Shown here: in pieces, positions 43,140 through 54,579 of the stretch
Position numbering within the stretch: position 1 is the first letter of the stretch
Layout of the letters: each line of letters begins with the position of its first letter
Source of the DNA: Ypsolopha sequella
Lineage: Eukaryota; Arthropoda; Insecta; Lepidoptera; Ypsolophidae
Length of the DNA stretch: 64,000 nucleotides
Direction: 5' to 3'
Assembly (NCBI GenBank): GCA_934047225.1
Contig: OW203987.1
Coordinates: 5,669,501 to 5,733,500 of the forward strand
Notes under the pieces: model-generated
Told to the model about the DNA's origin: nothing
Databases searched by the model: none
Seen by the model: the letters and a program-made list of their open reading frames with translations, nothing else
Position numbers and translations under genes: made by a program

Positions 43140-43614
43140 TTAAGGCGATTACCGTCGCCAAATTAGCAGCTCGATGTTTGTCTGTATGAATATCGACGGA
43201 AACGACATTGAAATAACGTTCAAATCAGTGCACAATGCGTGGTGGCTGTTACAACGCTCGCTGCGTCCTTGAAAGGGCAAAATAGGAGAAAATAATACTT
43301 TTCACATGGGCGTCATTGTCCGATTGGATAATTCTATGTTATATTTATAGCTATCAAGTTTATCTATTTATCAAAGCATAAATGAATTAAATCACCTAAG
43401 CCGCTTAGGAGCAGTAGGAAATTCAAGCCAAAAAAACACCATTCAGTTGAAACAATTTTTCATATATAAGTTTTGGTGGTACGAAAAAGAAAAATGTTGC
43501 ATATGTTGTCATAGAGTTGATAATCCATAATACATTTTTTCAATATTTTTGGTTTGGCCATAAAAGAGGAGTAGGCTTTAGAAAGTACCCATTTGGCGAT
43601 ATTAAGGGCCTTAA
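43140..43614 (+). mobile_element. TTAA-flanked MITE, family B, copy 3
   Basis: TTAA at 43140-43143 and 43611-43614; 475 bp. ttaaggcgattaccgtcgcc at the left, gaggagtaggctttagaaag and ggcgatattaaggg at the right. Its right TTAA is also the left TTAA of the family C element that follows. Confidence 0.8.
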
Positions 43615-44083
43615 GGTGTGTTACACCGAATCGATACTCGTACAATTCGCTTAGATTGGTGTGTTAATTCGAAAACCATTTCGAGATTTAGGTTTAATAA
43701 GCCGTATTTTAGAACTTATGGCCTAAAAAAAATCTCATGATGATGAATATTTTCACTTAAAGATAAATTTATAATAATTTAACAACTTAAAGATAAATTT
43801 ATAATAATTTGCTGATTCGACAGGTGGATGACAGATGAGTAGATAGACAGAGACAGACCACTTTTTTATAAGCACTTGAAGTAGTCACACATCACAATCA
43901 GTATAATGTCTAAAATCCTCAAGTGACGTCATATCGTTGTCCGATATGTTCTTTAAAAAAATCATAAAAGAATAATAGTTAATTAATATACAAAAATAAT
44001 GAAAACCATGTCCAAAAATTGCGAATATTCTCTGAATAAAATAAAAAATAAACACTTTTAGAAATTAAGCTATAGGAATTGGC
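43611..44083 (+). mobile_element. MITE family C, copy 4
   Basis: Starts ttaaggtgtgttacaccg, then caattcgcttagattgg, aattcgaaaaccatttcgag, the internal duplicated aaagataaatttataataat (two copies at about 43758 and 43787), atcacaatcagtataatg, and ends near attaagctataggaatt. The only copy with its ttaaggtgtg terminus visible. Confidence 0.75.
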
Positions 44084-44458
44084 ATGGTTCAAAAATGTTT
44101 GCGCTTCATTTCTTCGATAGCTACTCTAAACCGTGTAAAGAGTCGATAAAGTCGAGTTAAATCATAAATCCATCGTAAAATACCTGCAATACTCGTTCAT
44201 TTTGCATTCAGAGGGCGAGTCTAAAGTGAGAGGGCGTTTACGAGCGGTAATAAGACAAGGGCGTAAAATTATAATATTCATACCATCGTCGACGTAGTTA
44301 CACTTTTGTTCCTTTGAGGAGGAAATCTTGACGATTTACCTACCTTTCAAAACAGGGATTTAAGTTTTCATAACCACGAGCAAGCCTTTGGTAAGGAAAA
44401 CGGTGGTACTCTCGTGTTTTGATTAAAATGTTGGTTTAAAATGAGGAATTCTGCGTTT
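44084..44458. other. No recognisable gene
   Basis: Nothing assignable. Confidence 0.4.
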
Positions 44459-45092
44459 TTTAGGGTTCCTTAGTCAACAACAAAGAACCCTTATAGTTTC
44501 GCCATGTCCGTCTGTCTGTCCGCGGCTTAGCTTAGAGACTATAAGTACTAGAAAGCTGTAATTAGGCATGGGTATACATATTTATTACGCCGATAAATTG
44601 GTACAGTAAAATTTGAAAAAGATTTTTTTAGGGTACCGACCCTACACGTAAAGTGGGGATGATTTTTTTTTTCTCGTCTATCCCCTAGTGTTGGGTGTCG
44701 TTGGATAGGTAATTTAAAAATGTTGGGGGTGTGAGAAGACCATTTTTCAATCTAGGGTTTCGTTTGCGAAATATTAAACTTAAAAGTGTTAATTTTTGTT
44801 AGAGTCAAGTGTCCCCCCCCCCCTGCCGGCGAAACGGTTGCATTTGAAGACGTGAAAAAAATCACGGCAGTAGTATACATAACGAAATTAAAAGGAAAAC
44901 TGTCACAGCTAAGTAGGCTTTACAAGTTAACGAGTACAGATCGCAGGAACAAAATGTTTGGGTCGTTCTTGGGAAGAGCAACTTCCGAGCGGACTAGAAG
45001 TTTGGCGCGATCTGTCTGTATTATTATTATTATGGATAATGGTACGGAACCCTTCGTGCGTGAGTCCGACTCGCACTTGACCGGTTTTATTT
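44459..45092 (-). repeat. Common lepidopteran interspersed repeat D, long form
   Basis: From tagggttccttagtcaacaa to gtacggaacccttcgtgcgt and gagtccgactcgcacttgac. Contains the gtccgtctgtctgtccg microsatellite, a poly-C run at about 44812-44823 and attattattattatgg. The 103-aa frame 44786-45097 lies within the repeat and includes the repeat's own terminus (NGTEPFVRESDSHLTGF), so it is not a gene. Confidence 0.75.
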
Positions 45093-47265
45093 TATAGTAG
45101 TTTATGAAACTAGTCCAAGGGTTATTAAATTCAAGTGTGAGTTTAAAAACCGATCCGCAGCGTAGGCAACGTTTTTAATGTACCACATGAGTGTTTTAAT
45201 ACATAGTTATGTGCAGTTTCATACAGTGCTTTATCTAAACTTACCTACCTATTTTTCCAATCCATAAAATCTAGGTAACATTTAAATTTGTCATAAGCTG
45301 GATTTACTGGTAAAATATTGTTCATTTTCGTTGCTGTTTCCAAAATTTCAGGTCCACTCAAATTCTTTTCAGTGCCACTACTGTCAGACAGTGTTGCCTA
45401 GAATATTTAATAAAACTTTTGACCAACAAAAACACAGTAAATAATAAATTTAAGTTATCAATAATAATTAGTAACGTAAATTATGGCGCCAAAATCCAGC
45501 ACTCCATCATGGATGTGAGACAAAGGCCTTGGTCACGAGCTCGACAATCGTTCGAAATTTAAACCAGGAGTCAGGGCGTACCTCCATAGACAATGTACGA
45601 CCACAAAAAAAAATTTATCGAAATCTCCTTCGTCGTACCACAGTGCCTTTTATTGGAAATAAAAATGAAAACTATACTTTAATTAATTATTTTTATTTAA
45701 ATCGTTGCGCCTGATCGACACCTCCGGTAACCCAAGGGCTGGGGCACACTTTGGTCAACGGATTAGCCTCGCGATCAAGCCTCGCCAGACTACTTTGGCA
45801 GAGAATAAGTTTAAGGCGCTCTTATCCCAAAATCAGTAATTTCAAAGTCAAATAGAACTTTATATATCGTCTAAAACTTCAAAAAAAAAAAAATACGCAA
45901 TATAGTTCGAACCTTTATCTAGGTCTTACACGCATGTGTTACACGATCAGATAAACTTTGCTCGATAGAAATAATTCACGAACACAGCATGTAACAAGAC
46001 CTTTCAAATCATGCCATTTCCATAATTCCACTCTTTTATTAACGAAACATATCTGCTAATATTGCTCTTTAAATTTTCTAGGTCGACCACGTAAGTGGGT
46101 TTTAATAAACATATCCCTTATTTTTAAACAATTTAAAAACCGATAAAAACAACGAAAAAGTACAAAAGTGTGGTTATTTTCTTTACTCCTTACACGTAAA
46201 GAAAAAGACAGAGAGTCACTCTTCTAGGATAAGACTGTTTATTAAGCAGGGCCTATTGAATAAGTAGGCATATTATAAAATAAATGATTGCTTAGACGAT
46301 AATTAAGCATGGGGTTATGATTCCTCTAGAATTATCGTTAATTAGTTCATAGATAAAGTGACTGTAACAACAGATGGACCATATGGGATAGGTAGACAAA
46401 GGTATTATACTCGTATATATTTTTTGCCTTCATGACATAATTTTCTCCTGTCTTGTTCTTTTTATCTCTTTATTCAATTAAACTACAGGCTTACTTTTTA
46501 CACTTACTTCTAAATAATATTATGAAAAAAAGACATGGTCTTGTTAAGTTTCTTGCCCTTATTCTTAGCATTGACTAATTGAATTGGCGGAGTTAGGCAT
46601 TTATTTATTATATGTATTGCATATATTTATAATAATTTTTATTCCTTATTCCTATATTTTGATTATATTCAAGTGTATTTTTTTTATAAAATCTAAGTAA
46701 ACTCAACCTTTATTATTCCCCTGCATATATCCCCATATTATTATTTATGACATAAAACTATTACCTATTCACAACACATAGATTATTTAATTACTTATAT
46801 AACATTAAAATAATTATACCTACATTACATAATTACATATTTCATTAATCATTTCATATTTCATACATATTTCATATTTCATTGGGTACTTTTCCCAATG
46901 ACGGCAGCGATCTGGCCAGCATATTTTATTTAACTTGAAATTTTAATTGGTGCCGAAAGTTTTATTTTTCATTTTATTTGTGAATATAATTTTTGTTTTA
47001 GTTGTATAGTTAATTTTAATTTTGAATTATTTAGTTTGGATAATTTAGTTTATAATTTATAATATATAATTTAGTTTAGATAGATAATATTAATTTTTAC
47101 AATATTAAACTAAGAACATAAATATATATATTAATTTTTTCATATTATAGACGTAAGTAAATAAAATATGTTATTTTTCACTATTTTCTAATTCATAATC
47201 AAGATTTTACTCTATGAATATTATGATAGAATGTAGATAAAATATATTTGTTCAATACTTTACAA
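45093..47265. other. No recognisable gene; unassigned degraded repeat at 45.5-45.8 kb
   Basis: 45500-45800 is GC-richer and contains a broken coding-like stretch (frame 45529-45714, minus-strand reading ggtgtcgatcaggcgcaacg) that may be a decayed retroelement, not identifiable by eye. 46440-47265 is very AT-rich with (atttcata)n-like short repeats near 46850 and ttagtttataa repeats near 47040. Confidence 0.4.
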
Positions 47266-47542
47266 AAAAAAACGACTCAGACTCGCGCACGAAGGGTTCC
47301 GTACCATTATCTATAAAAACGGCAAAAAAATCAATTCTGTTGTATGGGAGCCCCCTTAAATATTTTTTTTATTCTGTTTTTTAGCATTTGTTGTTATAGT
47401 GGCAACCGAAATACATCATCTGTGAAAATTTCAACGGTCTAACTATCACGGTTCATGAGATACAGCCTGGTGACAGACGGACAGCGGAGTTTTATTAATA
47501 GTGTCCCGTTGGTTACCCTTTGGGTACGGAACCCTCAAAATT
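47266..47542 (+). repeat. Common lepidopteran interspersed repeat D, copy 4
   Basis: cgactcagactcgcgcacga, agggttccgtaccattatc, gttgtatgggagccccct, gatacagcctggtgacagac and tgggtacggaaccct. The microsatellite is collapsed to gacagacggacagcgg. Confidence 0.85.
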
Positions 47543-47695
47543 GCTTCACCACTAAGTTTTAAAAAGTGTCGTCATCAAAATGTTTCCGTATGATTCTGCT
47601 CGAATATGCGTCAGCTGCAGACGGACAGAATGCCTATTCAAGGTCTCCATCGACGCTTTCCATCCGGTGCAGCACGGTATCACTTCCCTGTGAAT

Positions 47696-48092
47696 TCAAA
47701 AAACAACGTTTTTGATGGACATTGTACCTGCCGCACATGAAACGACAAAGCTTTCAACGGGAAATGCAACGTTTTCTGACATTTCAGGCGCAGCTGCCCC
47801 GGCACATAGGTACCGTACGTTCAAAGAGAAACAAGTTCTATTATTTTCTTTCCTTGCATCGGCTTCCACATGCAACGCAACGACTAACTGTGCACCCTTC
47901 TGGATTACTGAGCGTTTTTCTCGTTGTTTTTTTTTCTTAGTTCTTAGCTTTCCTCCAGATGGCGCTGTCCATGTCACCATAGATAAAATTTGTTTCGTAG
48001 CAATCAATGTCAAAGTGGTTTTTTGTTTGTTTGGAATCGGTGCAAATTTTGTCTTTGATTCTGTTGCTAAAGAATACAACAGTGCCATTTAG
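47696..48092. other. Overlapping antisense open frames, unassigned
   Basis: Both strands are open over nearly the same span: minus 47696-48088 (130 aa, with TKKKKQREKRS basic run and SLNVRYLCAGAAAPEMSE) and plus 47712-48092 (126 aa, with hydrophobic CFFFLVLSFPP and VKVVFCLFGIGANFVF). This is longer than any other frame outside the LINE at the right edge and the 55-kb frame. The GC content is above the background. I recognise neither protein; no start context, splice sites or neighbours help. It may be an exon, an unrecognised element fragment, or chance. Confidence 0.3.
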
Positions 48093-48260
48093 GAATCTTA
48101 TTCAACACTAAATTTGACTTAAGGAAAAACGCTCATTATTATTGTATGAACTTAGATTATATGGGGAGCTCTGAAACTATATTAAACGAATAGGAAAAAT
48201 TGGGTTATAAATATAAAATATAAGATTTTTGATTAATAGCAAAATCCAATCTTTATTGTA

Positions 48261-48371
48261 CAGTGGAGACCGCATCAAGTAAGACACATTGGACTTTGTA
48301 CCTATCTTATATTCTTCTCTGTAGGGGCTAATGTTGTACTGCAAGTGTATAGCTTGATGTGGTCTCCACTG
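48261..48371. mobile_element. 111-bp MITE flanked by TA (cagtggagacc termini)
   Basis: cagtggagaccgcatcaag and its reverse complement (cttgatgtggtctccactg) close the element; TA at 48259-48260 and 48372-48373. TA duplication and the CAGTGGAGACC start fit a Tc1/mariner-pogo-type derivative. Confidence 0.75.
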
Positions 48372-48373
48372 TA

Positions 48374-49689
48374 CACAGAAACACGAACAGTTACAGTAAA
48401 AGGTATGGACTTATGGGTTAGCTTATCTATAATAAGAGATTTCTTACAGCAAACCATTGAAGAAACTATAAAAAATTAAATGAGATTAATCATACACGCG
48501 CTTAAAAATAAAGTTTGCCTAAATGGCGAACTAAAAAACCAAAATTTTATGGAAAGTCCCTTCCTAGGATTATGGCCCCACGACACGGAGGTTGTGTGTG
48601 ATTTTGAGTATATTACACGTACTTAGCTCACGACGATAATCGCAATATGATTGGCTAGTGGTTATCACGCCATTCCGATTCCAACCAATCATAGACTTGA
48701 GTCGGACCAAAAAGAATGGACTTAAATATTTCATACTACGTCATTTAAATTAAATATAAATAATATATAATAATATAATTTACTAACTTCTATTATTATA
48801 TGCATAAAGGTACATACCATAATTGTACATATAATATAATGAAATAAATAAATACTGTGAAAACGGTAAATTATAAAGATAAAACACATTTTAGCATTCT
48901 TGTTTATTTTCCAAATCAAAGTCAAAGTGAAGTATTAGAAGAATGTCGCTACTAAGAAGAGCAGTACATATGGAATTTTCTTTCACAGTTCCTTCATTAG
49001 CATTTTCGGTATTAGAACCCGGTTGGCGGGTTTTTCACAATCCGGCTGCGAAACCGCTCTTAAGGGGCTGCACTTTGCTAAAATTCGGTCCCGCTCTAAC
49101 GCGTTTGTTTTTTAACTCTCTATCCAGCTCTAATCAGATGCCGCGCACGCAAAACTTCAGTTATTTTGAAATCGTGGCTCCATTAGGACATACAGAAATA
49201 AAGTAGTAAGGCTTTTTTGTAGATAATAATGAGATCTTTTATTTTGTGAAAGATTCATTTCAAACGCATATTCCGTGTCCGAGCGAATTGAATGTACAGA
49301 ATGAAATTAGGTACCTACAGATATATATTTATTTGAGTAAAGATATAAAATTTCGATAATCTTTAAAGGCTTAATTCGTCAAAAAAAACATGATTAAGTA
49401 CATATATATTTCCCAGAATCTTCTAGTAGCCAGTTTGGCCTACAAATCTAGCTAAATATACGCAATTTTACCAAATCCACGCTTATTCAAGCCTTAACAA
49501 TCGTGGTTGTAGGCTTAGTCTGGTGACGTCATCAAACCTTTTCCCCCGGTACATCGACCTTCTGTGCCCCGGTATTACTGCACAATGGACGCAGTACCTC
49601 TATGCAAATGGACAGTAACGAAAGGCGCTATCAACTGGCTCTGACACGTACAGCGTACAAAGAACATGTTTGTTTAAGGTTGTAAAACC
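48374..49689. other. No recognisable gene
   Basis: Mostly AT-rich. The 87-aa frame 48943-49206 has no family features; its 49115-49165 part resembles 24102-24150 at the DNA level. Confidence 0.4.
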
Positions 49690-49699
49690 TTTGTTTAAA

Positions 49700-49870
49700 A
49701 CGGTAAAACGGAATGTCCGTGTAAAATGCACACCAAAATATATAATGGAATGGAATGCAAACACTGTTCTGCTTTTTACATCGGGAAAACAAAAAATAAT
49801 CTTCACATCAGACTCAACCAACACAGACACATAGTTATCGGACTCCATTACAAACAACCACAGACATCCA
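49700..49870 (+). pseudogene. Penelope-like GIY-YIG endonuclease relic
   Basis: An open frame reads CPCKMHTKIYNGMECKHC then SAFYIGKTKNNLHIRLNQHR H. The C-x-x-C pair followed by F-Y-I-G-K-T and, 10 residues later, L-x-x-R-x-x-x-H is the GIY-YIG core (YIG, catalytic R and H) in the zinc-knuckle form found at the C-terminus of Penelope-like retroelements and related RT elements. The downstream sequence keeps some similarity (HYKQPQTSNSEHGRSP) before losing it. No RT domain is readable upstream because of stops around 49680. A truncated relic, not an active enzyme. Confidence 0.6.
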
Positions 49871-50164
49871 ACTCAGAACATGGGAGGAGTCCTATATTTG
49901 GTTGCTTGGTGCCCATTATGGTCCGGGTCTCAACAAACAGAGATAAATAATCATCTACCCATCTCCACAATTCAATTTCAAAAACCTACCTACTTATTTT
50001 TTTTCTCCTCTTTTCTGTCAATCATCCACTTCATTCTACCATTTTATGACATTTTAGTATATTACAAAAAATTTTATTAAGTTTCACTGATGCCGACAAG
50101 AAGTCGACATATATCTGGAAATAATTGTAGTAAAATGCTTTTATAGGAATATATAATGTAAACA

Positions 50165-50757
50165 AAATATATAAGGTGACTTGTTTATATAGCCAAATTT
50201 GCACTGGGACTCTGTAAGTGATCAGGCAAGCTTTATTGACCCCTTTTGTGAAAAACGCAAAGTAAAATTTAGGCTTCCTATATCTATTAGGTACTAATTG
50301 ACTCGGAGATTTTCGTCAATTATTATAGATGAACAAACATAATTTTTCGTATTCTGCAAAAAAGGTAAAAATGAAAATGAAAAACGTTTATTTGTCTCAT
50401 AAAAGAAAAACTATAAGTAATTACATAGTATCACTACACTCCATACTAGAATACTCTGTGTAGTAGAGTGTAGTTTCTTACAAATATTCTTTAAAAAACA
50501 AACAATATAATAAGAAACGCATGCATTAAAAATTAAAGATAATAATAGTAATAATTTAAACTTAATTAAGAATTGATTAACATTTCAAATTCAACTTTAG
50601 TGATACCTAAGTATGATTAAGTTACAGCAAAAATAAAAAATAAAAATAATTTTAACAATTATAATAGAATCTTCATAGGTCATTGAACCTTGGTCCTGCC
50701 TGATTAATTATTTACCGAGTCTACAGTATGAATTTGGCTTTATAAATGAAAGTCACA
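50165..50757. repeat. Inverted-repeat element, family E, copy 2, with LINE tail inserted
   Basis: Left ataaggtgacttgtttatat, agccaaatttgcactggg, gtaagtgatcaggcaagc; right gcctgattaatt, ttaccgagtctacagtatga, atttggctttata. Between the arms, 50366-50660 looks like an antisense LINE 3' end (aaaatgaaaatgaaaaacg then tttatttgtctcata). Confidence 0.6.
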
Positions 50758-50875
50758 CCTAACATAATTTAATCTATGCGAATTGTTCGACTCGTATTAT
50801 AAAAAATTTCGCCTCCGGCTCTCAGATTTCATTATGCTAGTCCAATTCAACAAATGCTCAATTTCTGCTCTCAGT

Positions 50876-51290
50876 AAGTAAGTAAAGCCTTTATTACACA
50901 AACAACACACATATTTTACAGTTAATTAGATACATAACAAAGCCCATTCTAAAGGCTTTCATTTTAGTTTTAGTGTTGTCAAAACTTTAATTTCATTAAT
51001 TGCAATATAGTCCTTAAAAGTTAGAAACAGAATCTAAATTACTTTGGAATAATTTTATCTTTGACAGCACTAAAACTAAAATTAAAGCCTTCAGAATAGG
51101 CTAAAATAACAAGATTTAAATATATCACATAGTTACATTTTCTAAAAAGGTCTTTGGTGTGTTTTGCTCTGCTTGACAGCACATGCTTCTCCTTCACTGA
51201 AGTGAAGAAGGATTTAGTCTGACTCCCTCGCTGACTAGGCGTGTCTGGGAGGTTTTGGTTGTGGCTTGCCACAGTAACAATGCGCTCAAT
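50876..51290 (-). repeat. LINE 3' region, antisense
   Basis: gtaagtaagtaaagccttta is a tail with the terminal tetranucleotide repeated; then UTR with an internal inverted pair (attttagttttagtgttg at 50969, cagcactaaaactaaaat at 51065). The 77-aa minus frame 51039-51272 is within the UTR-like part; I do not recognise it. Confidence 0.45.
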
Positions 51291-51329
51291 AATAATCCGT
51301 TTTAAAAATGTGGTAGTAATGAAAATTAT

Positions 51330-51850
51330 TTAAGAACCCGGTGCGGGACGACGCCAACTCCGATGCGAAGCGAAACGTATCGCGACAATAAAGCGCATAT
51401 TTGGCTGGCTGATCTAAACAAACGCCTCACGCTTTGCCCGACGCCGTTCGAACTGTGCTGAGCGAGTCTCGCCCTTTGTGTTGGAAAAAATAATTATTTC
51501 CGAAAACCTTAATTGTGCCTCGATTACTTCTTATTTTTTATTCTATTTTAATCAATTAGAATATTTATGACACTTCCAAGTAGTGTATGTGTAATTTGCT
51601 TGTTAAATATTCATAAGTCACTTAACGAAGCCTTGTAAAAGTACTCGATTTTAGGGCGAAAAACCATTATTTTAAATATGTTTCTGGTCTTTAACGCGAT
51701 GTTTGTGAAAATATCAGGGACATACACCACTTCATATTGACCGTCTAACTAAATAAAAGCCTAAAAATTTATTTGATTGAATTGTTCCACTTTCGCGAGT
51801 TATTATGGTTTTTAGATATGTATGAAGTACGATTCGGAGCGGGTTCTTAA
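51330..51850. mobile_element. TTAA-flanked element with perfect 11-bp termini (ttaagaacccg)
   Basis: ttaagaacccg at 51330 and cgggttcttaa ending 51850; 521 bp. The inside of the left end is GC-rich (gtgcgggacgacgccaactc). No open frame of note. A fourth TTAA-type terminus in the window. Confidence 0.6.
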
Positions 51851-52029
51851 TGAAGATTTATTATTTTTCCTGACATCTCTGTATTACCTACAATATGTGT
51901 GGTCACTACTTCAACCTATTCATTCTTAGTTCTAATAACTCTGTAATAAGGATTAGAGTAGGAAAAAATAGATAGATTGAGCTGAAAGCGACTGTGCATG
52001 AAAGGTGATTTTATTTGGTTACGAAAATG

Positions 52030-52480
52030 TTTCAGAATGGGAAATTTTTTCAATTCAATTTAACTTAAGAGCTGTGCACTTGTCGGTGGAGTCCTCTCCA
52101 TTCGCTTCTGCACTTCACCTTTTCTTTAACTTCTTGATACGACACGACATTTACTTTCTCTTTCACCTGATCTATGAATATTCTCCTAGGCTTTCCTCTC
52201 TTTCTTTTCCACTTTTCCTTCAATGATGTTTTGGATAAAATTGACGTGTATTATCAGATGTCCCAACATCTTTTCTCTTCTATTTATCTATGGTCTTCAT
52301 AAAACTCTCTTTTCGTATACAATCTGCAGGACCGCTTCATTACTCTTCTTTTCCATCCAACTTATTCTTTCTATTCTTCACCAACACCACATTTCAAAAG
52401 CTTCCAATTTTTCTGTCACGTTTTGTCATGGTCCATTTTTCACATCCAAATAGAGCAATGCTCCAGTCGTACACTTTAAT
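52030..52480 (-). pseudogene. LINE ORF2 C-terminal relic
   Basis: On the minus strand broken frames read IALFGCEKWTMTKRDRKIGS, then KMLGHLI-like and NIIEGKVEKKERKPRRIF followed by IDQVKEKVNVVSYQEVKEKV and EWRGLHRQVHSS. The order C-E-x-W-T-M-T-K ... LGH-I-R ... I-I-E-G-K-x-E-G-x-R-x-R-P-R ... W-R is the C-terminal region of a large class of insect endonuclease-RT LINEs. Several frameshifts; the catalytic part is absent. Confidence 0.65.
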
Positions 52481-52514
52481 AAGACGTTTCCGAATATTCC
52501 GAATATTTTTTTGT

Positions 52515-52990
52515 TGTTAAGGATGGTCGTCATGACGCGAACAACCCAGATGTGGACGTGGTCAAATGTCATGCTGTTTCATTTCGCTATAAGGTGCACG
52601 CTCCATGAAACTTGCGAGGACAATACAATCGTGCCGATTTAGTCGCCTGCGAAAAATTTAAAAACTTGTTTCAGGAGAAACCACTTTAAGCAAGGCTGTG
52701 GACGTATTCAAACATTATTTTTGATTATTATTATTCTAGATAGCATTTTAGATGTTTGACCTGTATTATTTTTTTTATTTTATCTAAAACAATAAAAGCA
52801 CATTCGGCTACACTTTTGGTAAAAAACCGTTAAATTTACGTATTTTAGGGGTTTGTTGTTAAGATATTACTCAAATTTCATGGTTTTTAGTTCGACCTAA
52901 ACATAAATCTATAGATAATGTTAATGGATTCAGCCTAATATATTATAATAACATTCCATAGACACCCCACATCCGTTTGTATGGAGGGTT
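52515..52990. repeat. Interspersed repeat, family F, copy 2
   Basis: Starts ttaaggatggtcgtcatgac; 52517-52722 matches 6761-6945 reversed, 52770-52990 matches 6980-7190 directly. See finding on the flipped module. Confidence 0.7.
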
Positions 52991-53465
52991 GCGCGTAACC
53001 ACGTCTCTTAAAAGTTCCTTTGCCATCGCTATTCTAGCGACTATGTCTGGTGTACATCTAGAGTCATTGATAATCAGACTTCCTAAGTATCGTAAACTGT
53101 TCCGTTTGTTATATTGGTTTTGAATTTAATTTACTTGGGTTATGTTTTGTTGTTGTTTTTGATGTTATTCAAGTTTTAGTTTTATTTATATTAATTGTTA
53201 AACTTATTTCTTGAAATACTAAATCCATAGCTGCACTAATTCCTGATTTCAACTTTCCGCAAGACCCCCCCCCCCTTTTCCTGAAGATGATTCATAGATT
53301 TTACTCGACTACTCGCCACATATAGATTTATTTGCTGATAAATAAAAATGATGTGCAGCTCTTATTTATGTGCAACCTTATTTAGGCAAAGTACTACAAC
53401 TTAATAAACTTTGCATGTTCTGCTTTTGTAATTTAGTAAGTTATTTAAAATTTATATGTATATAG
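52991..53465. other. No recognisable gene
   Basis: Contains a poly-C run (about 53267-53276). Nothing assignable. Confidence 0.4.
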
Positions 53466-54153
53466 CAGTGGAGTATTTTAAAATTTAGCGCCCTGGGCCT
53501 GTAAGGTTTGCCGCCCCATAAATTAAGGACAATAAAGCAAAAATATTTCAGTTATAAAATAAAATGAAATCCAACAGTGTGTTGCTGTGGGCTAAAAATG
53601 GTGATAATGAATGAAAAAACTAAAAAGGCTACGCAAACACCATTTATTCAATATTAACAATTTTTCTGATAGAAAGAAAGAAAGAAAGAAAATGAAATTT
53701 ATTCGTCACAAGTAAAATACGGAAATACATAAAAATAACATAAAAAACTAAACTTACAAGAAAACAATTATATAATATACTACAAAATGTGACGAAAAGG
53801 AGCAGACTCAGCATCTGCTGTGAGCTGTCGAGCAGCAACACGCACTAAACATAAACATATTTTTTTTTGCAGGCATTTTGTACACCATCATTAATAAATA
53901 AATATAAATCTAAAAATACAAATGAAAATTAATTAACGAATTATAACGATACTGAAGGTATTTTATTAAGCGGCTACTATTAAATACCTTCAGTATTGAT
54001 GGCCAAATTAGTTACAAAAATTCTTCAATGACACTGTCATAATTAACGGATTTTGTCAAGTCAGCTTCTATAGGTATTAAGAACAGCTAATTCTTAATTG
54101 CTTGTGCCGCCCCGGGCCATAGCCCTTTTGGCCTTAGAGTAAATACGCCTCTG
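53466..54153 (-). mobile_element. hAT-type element, relative of 41684, with LINE/SINE tail insertion
   Basis: Left cagtggagtattttaaaatt, cgccctgggcctgtaagg, ttgccgcccc; right (reverse complement) cagaggcgtatttactctaa and gggctatggcccggggcgg, i.e. the ends of 41684-42063 in reverse order. 688 bp because of internal sequence including an antisense retroelement tail at 53660-53860 (gaaagaaagaaagaaagaaa then tgaaatttattcg). Flanking sequence is tatag-rich and no clean 8-bp duplication can be assigned. The 112-aa frame 54087-54425 crosses the boundary and is not a gene. Confidence 0.7.
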
Positions 54154-54579
54154 TATAGGTATATAGCAAATAAGCGCTTTGGACACTTAGTCTGTAAGTT
54201 TATTTTGTAAACTAAATAAATGATTCTATAGAGTATGCAGATTTTTTCAAAGAACAATACTTGAGTTACTTCATAAATAAACTTATATCTAGTAGGTGCC
54301 CACCACAGAACATTGTTCTGAGGTGGGCACTTTATCTTCAAAGAAGATACAGTAACGTAAGACGTCCAAAGGGATTTAATGATATACATTGATGTGTCTC
54401 CATTGAGAGACATCCATGCATACACAAGTGGGACGTATTATCTACCATTGAAACGACGCATTGAACTATCTCATATGCTTCCTTTATGAGGAGTTTATAT
54501 AGGAAGGATTACCTGGTACTTCCTTTATTAAGGTGATTTCATACTCATGTTATCTGTAGTCTTAATAATAGGTCTTTAA
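54154..54579. other. No recognisable gene; 35-bp near-perfect palindrome
   Basis: 54296-54330: gtgcccacc, then cagaacattgttctg, then ggtgggcac. No flanking duplication is visible. Confidence 0.5.

Noticed and set aside
44786..45097. 103-aa open frame as a gene
   Set aside because: It lies within interspersed repeat D and translates the repeat's own terminus.
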